Position numbers and translations under genes: made by a program
Assembly (NCBI GenBank): GCA_947177325.1
Contig: CAMWUH010000079.1
Span: 1 to 8,388, forward strand
DNA: 8,388 nucleotides
Source of the DNA: an uncultured Bacteroidales bacterium
GTDB taxonomy: Bacteria; Bacteroidota; Bacteroidia; Bacteroidales; Muribaculaceae
Direction of reading: 5' to 3'
Shown here: positions 1 to 5,478 of the stretch, piece after piece
Layout: every line of letters starts with the position of its first letter
Numbering within the stretch: position 1 is the first letter of the stretch
The notes under the pieces: generated by a model
Databases searched by the model: none
What the model was told of the DNA's origin: nothing
What the model saw: the letters and a program-made list of their open reading frames with translations, nothing else

Positions 1-25
1 AACCATGTAAAATTGATTATTCAAA

Positions 26-74
26 GGGTTGAGTCGCAACTTCCGGAACAAGTTGTGATCAACCCTCTTTTCTT
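26..74. terminator. Terminator-like hairpin, possibly for an off-window gene
   Basis: An interrupted stem-loop is visible. GGGTTGA at 26-32 pairs with TCAACCC at 59-65, and CAACTT at 37-42 pairs with AAGTTG at 50-55, enclosing a 7-nt loop (43-49). A T-rich tract (66-74) follows on the plus strand, and the minus-strand side is also moderately T-rich, so it could work in both directions. It would fit the end of a gene that lies left of the window. Termination is inferred from structure only. Confidence 0.5.
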
Positions 75-80
75 ATGATT

Positions 81-206
81 TATGTAAGACCCGATTCCCC
101 AATGCAACCGCATTGCTCCCTCACTGCGCGAACTCATCTGCATAACGCTTTACCGCCTCAGCATTTAACAAATATTGGGGAACCGGGTCTAACGTTGTCT
201 TACATA
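81..206. repeat. Compact inverted-repeat element (MITE-like or structured RNA)
   Basis: The left arm 81-103 is matched by the reverse complement of 174-206. Positions 87-103 pair with 174-190 with one mismatch in 17 bp, and 81-90 pair perfectly with 197-206. The right arm therefore carries about 10 extra bases, with a duplicated GTCT, relative to the left arm. The inner sequence contains a second hairpin (CAATGC at 100-105 with GCATTG at 110-115, loop AACC) that would compete with the long stem. The element begins and ends with TA, which could be a TA target duplication of a Tc1/IS630-type MITE, but the palindrome itself forces that symmetry. It contains no convincing gene. It could instead be a folded RNA at the 3' end of an off-window transcript. 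Confidence 0.5.
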
Positions 207-303
207 TCTGCCGCGCCCCTCGTATCACTCTCCCCGAAAGAAGTTCTCTGACCAAAACATCAATAGGAAAAGGGACAGTTTTTATTTGCAATTTAAAACT
301 TTT
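121..303 (-). other. Short reverse-strand open frame without ATG, doubtful
   Basis: Read on the minus strand, an uninterrupted frame of about 60 codons runs from just after a TGA at 304-306 down to a TGA at 121-123, ending in residues AEAVKRYADEFAQ. The composition looks protein-like, with plausible helical segments. There is no ATG in frame; GTG at 226-228 or TTG at 253-255 would be the only starts. It overlaps the right arm of the inverted repeat and the forward promoter. It could be the broken tail of a lost gene or chance, because neighbouring frames in this stretch also look fairly protein-like over short distances. I do not recognise it. Confidence 0.15.
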
Positions 304-315
304 TCACTAAATTTG
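285..315 (+). promoter_or_regulatory. Bacteroidetes-type promoter for the three-gene operon
   Basis: TTTG at 285-288 is followed after 19 bp by TAAATTTG at 308-315. The latter is an exact match to the Bacteroidetes -7 element TAnnTTTG used by the primary sigma factor (sigma-ABfr), with the -33 TTTG element at a suitable distance. The surroundings are strongly A/T-rich, unlike the flanks. Transcription would begin at about 320, giving a leader of about 210 nt before the ATG at 532. No better match was seen closer to the gene. Confidence 0.6.
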
Positions 316-531
316 AAATTCCTTAAGGGAGCACTCCGCGCAGCTCATCTCGCATATTCGATTAACTGCGCCCTGTTCAGCGAGTTACAGTTTTTACCCA
401 CGTCTATTGAATTGTAATCTATACGGCACCCCAACCACGCTCTATCGCTCTATTGCCCCCTCGGCCCGGCAGCTCCATGCTCCAATCTGTAATTATAATT
501 CTAAAACCATACAAAACCAATTATCACCTTT
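316..531 (+). other. Long 5' leader of the operon
   Basis: About 210 bases lie between the promoter and the receptor start. I see no gene on the plus strand. GCGCAG at 338-343 can pair with CTGCGC at 366-371 around a 22-nt loop, which may be a leader hairpin. The last 45 bases are A/T-rich and lack a Shine-Dalgarno sequence, as is normal for Bacteroidetes starts. No known riboswitch or tRNA was recognised. Confidence 0.4.
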
Positions 532-3291
532 ATGAAACTGAAAGTGTTCCTAACGATGCTCGTGTTGGCCGTGTGCAACGCCTTCGCGCAGCATGCTACC
601 GTGAAAGGTAGCGTAGTTGACGGCGACACAGGCACCCCCATTTACGGTGCCCGAGTTGAAATCCCTGCATTGGGTATCAGCGTCAACACCAACATCTCAG
701 GTCAATTCACTATCACTAACGCTGCTGAAGGCGAAGTGCTTATCAACGCCTCAGCTCCCGGCTACAACGCTGCCTCTATCATCACCGATGCCTACGAAGG
801 CTTCACTGTTGATGTAGGCGCAATCGAGCTTATCAGCGACAACCTCGTGCAAACTTATTATCGCGAAAACGAGGATGTTCTCTTCGATGAAAACGCTCTT
901 GAAGATGAAGACGGCTCAGCCCAGTCAATCAACGCTTTGACCGGCGCTTCTGACGATATTTATTATTCGGCTCAAAACTACAACTTCCAGCCGATGTATT
1001 TCCGCTATCGCGGTTATAACCAGGAATACCAGACTACCTATCTCAACGGTATCCCCTTCAACGACCTGGCTCGCGGACGCTTTAATTACTCATCGCTTGG
1101 AGGCATGACCTCACGCGCTTTCCGCAATCGCACCACTACCGTTGGTCTCGGCGCCGCTTCCTATGGCTTTGGTGATATCGGTGGCTCCGCCAATATCTCT
1201 ACAATCACTTCAGGCTATGCCGCCGGCTTCAATGGCTCAGTGGCCTACACCAACTCCAACTATCAGCTCCGCGCCATGGCCACCTACTCTACCGGCATCA
1301 GCCGCGACGGCTGGGGCGTTACTGTCAGCGCAATCGGCCGATGGAGCAACGAAGGAATTGTGCCCGGCACCTACTACAACTCAGCCGGTGCATTCATTTC
1401 AGTCGAGAAGGTTATCAACCCCCACCACTCTCTGACTCTTACAGCCTACGGCGCTCCAACCGAGCGTGCCGGCTCTTCAGCCACATTCAAGGAAGCATTT
1501 GAACTCGCAGGCACCAACCTCTACAACCCCAACTGGGGCCTCCAGGCAGGCAAACGCCGCTCAGCCAAAATCATTGAGCAATTCGACCCCACCGCAATGC
1601 TCAACTGGATTTACAAAACCGACCGCACTACAGTCAATACCGGCTTGGCCGCCCGCTGGGTTCACTACAGCACATCGGCTCTGAACTGGTATAACGCCGC
1701 CGATCCTCGCCCCGACTACTACAAAAATCTCCCCTCAGCATTCTACGACGACGGCCAGCCTACCGCAGCCTCAGAACTCGTTACCGAATATTGGAGTCAC
1801 CTCGACAATCGCCAGATCAAATGGGACGACCTCTACCAGGTCAACTACCTCAACAATCTCCAGAACGAAAATCCCAACAACCCCAAACGCGGCTCAAGCT
1901 ACATTCTCGAAAACCGCGTCAGCAACCAGTTGAACTACATCTTCTCTACTCTTATCAACCACCGCTTTAACGACCGCATTTCGCTGCAAGGCGGAGCTTC
2001 GTTCAACTACACCAACGCAAGCTACTTCAAAACCATCCGCGATCTCCTCGGCGGCGAATACTGGCTCGACATCGACACATACGCCGAGCGCGACTTCCCC
2101 TCTAACCCCACAATTCTCCAAAACGACCTCGACAACCCCAACCGTCACGTCACTAAAGGTGATAAATTCGGTTACAACTACAATATCTACGCCATCCAGG
2201 CTCAGATGTGGTTGCAAAACGTAATCAACCTCCCGCAATGGGACATCAACTACGGCCTCAAACTCTCTTACACTCAATTCCAACGCGACGGTAAGATGCG
2301 CAACGGCCGCGCCCCCGACAACTCTCTCGGCAAAGGCGTTACCCACCGCTTCGACAACGGCGCTGTGAAAGCCGGTGCGACCTACAAGCTCGACGGCCGC
2401 AACTTCTTCTCAGCCCACGCCACCTACGAAACCCGTGCCCCGCTCTTTGAATACAGCTACATCTCACCCCGCATCAAAGACACCGCCATCGAAGGCCTCG
2501 GTTCTGAACGAATCTTCTCTGCCGACCTCTCTTATGCCTGGAACTATCGCCGCTTCCGCGGTCAGATTTCAGGTTTCTGGACCGAAATGATGAACATGAC
2601 CGAACGTTCTTCATTCTACGACGACCAATACTCAACATTCATGAACTACGTGCTCACCAACGTTCACCGTCGTTACAAAGGCGTTGAACTCGGCATGGCG
2701 TTCAAGATAACCCCCTCAATCACCCTCTCGGCTGCCGGTACTGTTAGCCGTTATCAGTACAAAAACCGCCCCATAGGCGTGCGTTCTTACGAAAACGGCA
2801 TGATGCCCGATACTGCCCAAGTGGTTTATCTGAAAAACTTCTTCGTTGGTGGCACTCCCCAGACTGCCATCAACTTCGGCATCGACTACGCCGCCCCCCA
2901 CAGCTGGTTCTTCAACCTCAACGCCTCCTGGATGGGCAACGCTTATGTGACCCTCTCACCAATCCGCCACGAAGCGCTTCCCGAACTCTGGCAACACTTC
3001 CCCAACCCCGAAGAACTCGAGGCAAAAATGAAATCGCTCGCCGTGCAAGACAAGCTCAACAATGCCTGGGTTGTCAACGCATCTATCGGCAAGCTCATCT
3101 ACATCAACCGCCAGGCTTCGATGAATATCAACCTCTCGGTGACCAACCTCCTGAACAACCGTCAAATCATGACCAACGGCTATCAACAAGGCCGATTTGA
3201 CTATACTAACTACGACGTTAACAAGTTCCCCAACAAATATTCCTACGCCCAGGGCATCAAAGTGTTCCTCAACATTGGCTTCCGCTACTAA
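532..3291 (+). CDS. TonB-dependent outer-membrane receptor, SusC-like, no SusD
   Basis: Probable outer-membrane active transporter that takes up a ligand using energy from TonB-ExbBD. Residues 1-20 form a signal peptide ending AFAQ, followed by H21. Residues about 23-98 form a carboxypeptidase-regulatory-like beta-sandwich (VKGSVVDGDTGTPIYGARVE, then SGQFTI), the N-terminal extension typical of Bacteroidetes SusC-type receptors. Residues about 110-227 look like the plug, with FRYRGYNQEYQTTYLNGIPFND (157-178) as the recognisable plug signature. The rest, about 230-919, is rich in alternating aromatic residues as in a 22-strand barrel and ends in an aromatic residue (NIGFRY), as expected for assembly by the BAM complex. 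At 919 aa it is slightly shorter than classical SusC proteins (about 1000 aa). It is the first gene of the operon, 71 bp before a lipoprotein gene. No SusD homologue or sigma/anti-sigma pair is present, so the ligand cannot be read from context. The ATG at 532 was chosen because the signal peptide starts directly there. Confidence 0.9.
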   Translation: MKLKVFLTMLVLAVCNAFAQHATVKGSVVDGDTGTPIYGARVEIPALGISVNTNISGQFTITNAAEGEVLINASAPGYNAASIITDAYEGFTVDVGAIELISDNLVQTYYRENEDVLFDENALEDEDGSAQSINALTGASDDIYYSAQNYNFQPMYFRYRGYNQEYQTTYLNGIPFNDLARGRFNYSSLGGMTSRAFRNRTTTVGLGAASYGFGDIGGSANISTITSGYAAGFNGSVAYTNSNYQLRAMATYSTGISRDGWGVTVSAIGRWSNEGIVPGTYYNSAGAFISVEKVINPHHSLTLTAYGAPTERAGSSATFKEAFELAGTNLYNPNWGLQAGKRRSAKIIEQFDPTAMLNWIYKTDRTTVNTGLAARWVHYSTSALNWYNAADPRPDYYKNLPSAFYDDGQPTAASELVTEYWSHLDNRQIKWDDLYQVNYLNNLQNENPNNPKRGSSYILENRVSNQLNYIFSTLINHRFNDRISLQGGASFNYTNASYFKTIRDLLGGEYWLDIDTYAERDFPSNPTILQNDLDNPNRHVTKGDKFGYNYNIYAIQAQMWLQNVINLPQWDINYGLKLSYTQFQRDGKMRNGRAPDNSLGKGVTHRFDNGAVKAGATYKLDGRNFFSAHATYETRAPLFEYSYISPRIKDTAIEGLGSERIFSADLSYAWNYRRFRGQISGFWTEMMNMTERSSFYDDQYSTFMNYVLTNVHRRYKGVELGMAFKITPSITLSAAGTVSRYQYKNRPIGVRSYENGMMPDTAQVVYLKNFFVGGTPQTAINFGIDYAAPHSWFFNLNASWMGNAYVTLSPIRHEALPELWQHFPNPEELEAKMKSLAVQDKLNNAWVVNASIGKLIYINRQASMNINLSVTNLLNNRQIMTNGYQQGRFDYTNYDVNKFPNKYSYAQGIKVFLNIGFRY

Positions 3292-3362
3292 TCCCTGCGC
3301 CGGGCTCTCTCCCAATCATATAAATCAAAAAATCCAACCTGTTATCTTTTTACAGTCAAATC
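3292..3362 (+). other. 71-bp intra-operon spacer
   Basis: A short gap between the receptor stop and the first lipoprotein start. The second half is A/T-rich and there is no Shine-Dalgarno sequence. I see no strong hairpin with a T tract and no clear TAnnTTTG element, so co-transcription with the receptor is the simplest reading. Confidence 0.5.
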
Positions 3363-5429
3363 ATGAAACTAACAAAATATATAGCAGCCTCAATGATAGC
3401 CGTTGCAGCCGCAGTGGGTTTCACCGCCTGCGAAAACGAATTCGACTATCCCCCTGTTGAATGTCCGCCTTTAGGCGAAGCTGACGGCGCCAACGGCTCG
3501 GCCGAGCTCCCGTTCAACATCAACGGCATCAAAGCTTACTACACAGCTTACTATTCTGAAGTGCCCGATGCCGGCACTTACTACTGGGCAACCGGCTACA
3601 TCGTCGGTTGCGCCGCCACCACCGAAACCGTTTTCGTGGCCAACGACGCTACCAGCCAGTTTGAAGCCCCCTTCGGCTCAGCCACCAACATTCTTCTCGC
3701 TGACAACCCCGACGAAACTGACTACACCAAATGTATCTCAGTGCAACTCCCCTCGGGTCCTATCCGCAACGACCTTAACCTCGCAGATAACCCCGCCAAC
3801 CATGGCCGTCAGGTAACCCTCCACGGCTACATTGACAAATATGTAGGTATCGCCGGCCTCCGCTCGGTCGACGCTTACAACTGGGGCAGTGAGGGTATTC
3901 CCGGCATGGAACCTGTTATCTTCAAGAAAGTTTCAGCCATCACCTCAGGCAAAGGCTACGCCCTCGTTGCTTTCGACGGCTCCAACTACGCTATGGCCAA
4001 ACCTGCCCCGGCCGGCAGCAACTACGGCTGGCTCTACTGCACCAACGTAACTCCCTCCAACGGCGTTATCAAAGGTGAAGCCGCCAACGCTTTCATGTTC
4101 ACTGCCGCTGCAACCGAAGGCCAATACTACATCGTTGATTCGCAAGGTCGTTACCTCTATATGGAGGGTACCTACAACTCATTCCAGCTCGCTACCTCAC
4201 TGCAAGAGGGCAACAACAACTTCCTCTGGATGCCCGTGCTCGATCCCGCTTCCGACACCTGGACAATCACCAACGTCGGTAACGCCAAGGTTATCCAGTA
4301 CTTCGCTGAAAAGAGCTCTTACGGCGCTTATCCCACCATCAGCGACGGCTACTTCCTCCCCACTCTCTACGAACTTGACGGGGAAATGGAGTTGCCCGGC
4401 GAGCAACCCGGTGACCAACCCGGCGGCGACGAACCCGGTGGTGATGAACCGGGCGACGACCCCGCCACCGGCGATGGCAACGGCTCTGAATCCAACCCCT
4501 ACACAACCGCTCAGGTAATCGCCCTCAACCCAACTTCTACCAGCGAATCGCCCGCAGGCGGTGCAGGCGTTTGGGTTAAAGGCTTTATCGTAGGCTCAAT
4601 GCCCACAGGCGGCTCTTCAACTCTGTTGAGCAACACTGAGTTCTCAACCGCCAACGCTGCTACAACCAACATCGTTATCGGTCCGTCGGCTGATTGCAAA
4701 GATGCCTCTCTCTGCGTTGGCATCCAGCTCCCAACCGAGAGCAATGCACCCGGCGTGCGCTCTGCCCTTAATCTCGTTGACAACCCCGGCAACCTCGGCA
4801 AAGAAATCAGCCTCTATGGCGACGTGATGAAATATTGCGGTGGCCCCGGTCTGAAAAACACCTCTAAATTCATCCTCGACGGCCAAGGTGGCGGCTCGGG
4901 CGACGAACCCGGCGGTGATGACCCTGCTCCCTCGACTCTGACCGACCTCTACAAAGCTCTCAACGAGTCTGATGCCGCCCTCTCCGCAGGCTGGACCATC
5001 GACAACGTTACCCTTCCTGATGCATTAGATTACATTTGGGACTGGAAAACTTACAATGGCAAATCTTACCTCAACGGTTCGGGCTACAAAAACTCGCCTT
5101 ACGCCACTGAAGCATGGGCCGTTTCAGCCGTTATCGACCTCACAGGCGCTACCGACTGCACTCTCGCTTTTGACCACGCCGCCAAATTCCAGACCACCCT
5201 GCGCGACCTCTGCGGCGTTTATGCCCGCGTAGAGGGCTCAAGCAGCTGGACCAAACTGACTATACCCACTTGGCCCGACGCCGGCGCTTGGACTTTCGCC
5301 AACTCAGGCGAAATCAGCCTCGCTGCCTTCAACGGCAAGAAAATTGAAATTGGCTTCAAATATGCCTCATCAACTTCCGGCGCCGACACCTGGGAAATCA
5401 AAAACCTCGTTGTCAAAGGCAAAAAATAA
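3363..5429 (+). CDS. Modular surface lipoprotein with two DUF6359-like domains, a trefoil-like domain and a C-terminal jelly-roll-like domain
   Basis: Probable ligand-binding lipoprotein partner of the upstream receptor; function unproven. Residues 1-22 are a lipoprotein signal with lipobox FTAC and acylated Cys23, followed by E24-N-E26-F-D, an acidic patch of the kind that exports Bacteroidetes lipoproteins to the cell surface. Modules in order: a divergent DUF6359-like domain (about 42-172, with WATGYIVG, DYTKCISVQLP and DNPANHGRQVTLHGYI); a beta-trefoil/ricin-like region (about 186-340, with GKGYALVAFDG, YYIVDSQGRYLYMEG and TWTITN); an acidic Pro-Gly-Asp linker (345-370); a second DUF6359-like domain (371-505); a second Gly-Asp linker (506-523); and a C-terminal choice-of-anchor-J-like beta-sandwich (524-688, with ATEAWAVSAVIDLTGA and IEIGFKYASSTSGADTWEIKN). 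There is no catalytic motif and no type IX sorting tail. The C-terminal module is almost identical to that of the next gene. The family names are from memory of motif patterns; the trefoil call is the least certain. Confidence 0.85.
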   Translation: MKLTKYIAASMIAVAAAVGFTACENEFDYPPVECPPLGEADGANGSAELPFNINGIKAYYTAYYSEVPDAGTYYWATGYIVGCAATTETVFVANDATSQFEAPFGSATNILLADNPDETDYTKCISVQLPSGPIRNDLNLADNPANHGRQVTLHGYIDKYVGIAGLRSVDAYNWGSEGIPGMEPVIFKKVSAITSGKGYALVAFDGSNYAMAKPAPAGSNYGWLYCTNVTPSNGVIKGEAANAFMFTAAATEGQYYIVDSQGRYLYMEGTYNSFQLATSLQEGNNNFLWMPVLDPASDTWTITNVGNAKVIQYFAEKSSYGAYPTISDGYFLPTLYELDGEMELPGEQPGDQPGGDEPGGDEPGDDPATGDGNGSESNPYTTAQVIALNPTSTSESPAGGAGVWVKGFIVGSMPTGGSSTLLSNTEFSTANAATTNIVIGPSADCKDASLCVGIQLPTESNAPGVRSALNLVDNPGNLGKEISLYGDVMKYCGGPGLKNTSKFILDGQGGGSGDEPGGDDPAPSTLTDLYKALNESDAALSAGWTIDNVTLPDALDYIWDWKTYNGKSYLNGSGYKNSPYATEAWAVSAVIDLTGATDCTLAFDHAAKFQTTLRDLCGVYARVEGSSSWTKLTIPTWPDAGAWTFANSGEISLAAFNGKKIEIGFKYASSTSGADTWEIKNLVVKGKK
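3486..3878 (+). repeat. DUF6359-like module 1 (divergent, first lipoprotein)
   Basis: Residues 42-172. It keeps the family landmarks NGS near the start, TGYIVG, TNILLADNPDETDYTKC, VQLPSG, the LNLADNPANHG segment and a terminal LYG-like strand (TLHGYIDKYVGIAGL). It has one cysteine (C124) where the recent copies have three, and it has an insertion before the first strand. It is clearly older than the other copies in this locus. Confidence 0.65.
4473..4877 (+). repeat. DUF6359-like module 2 (first lipoprotein, close copy of module 5)
   Basis: Residues 371-505, from DGNGSESNPY to TSKFIL. It aligns without gaps to 7225-7629 at a fixed offset of 2752 bp. By hand count there are about 25 differences over 4621-4871, roughly 10%, many silent. 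It has three cysteines (C445, C451, C492). Confidence 0.8.
5014..5429 (+). repeat. Near-identical 416-bp 3' end, copy A
   Basis: This stretch matches 7751-8166 at offset 2737 with a single difference, C at 5378 versus A at 8115, which is silent. The preceding 84 bp (4930-5013) differ at about six positions. After the stop codon the two sequences differ at the very next base (T5430 versus A8167) and are unrelated beyond it. Confidence 0.95.
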
Positions 5430-5478
5430 TTTGGTAACCACCTTACTTCCCCATATCAACTAAAATCATTTTAAGCTG
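5430..5478 (+). other. 49-bp intra-operon spacer
   Basis: A short A/T-rich gap between the two lipoprotein genes. It has no terminator-like hairpin with a T tract and no clear promoter, so the genes are probably co-transcribed. No Shine-Dalgarno sequence precedes the ATG at 5479. Confidence 0.5.

Noticed and set aside
187..206. GTCTAAC next to GTTGTCT resembles integron attC core sites
   Set aside because: The required outward-facing partner core (GTTRRRY) at the proper distance is missing and the arm orientation of the inverted repeat is opposite to an attC site; no integrase or cassette is present.
1..531. tRNA, CRISPR array or known riboswitch in the upstream region
   Set aside because: No cloverleaf with a T-loop, no regularly spaced repeats and no recognised aptamer core were found on either strand.
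1894..2346. A 150-codon reverse-strand open frame inside the receptor gene
   Set aside because: It is an antisense shadow of the barrel coding sequence; its Val-rich composition follows from reverse-reading the Asn/Tyr/Asp-rich forward frame, and it has no signal or motif of its own.
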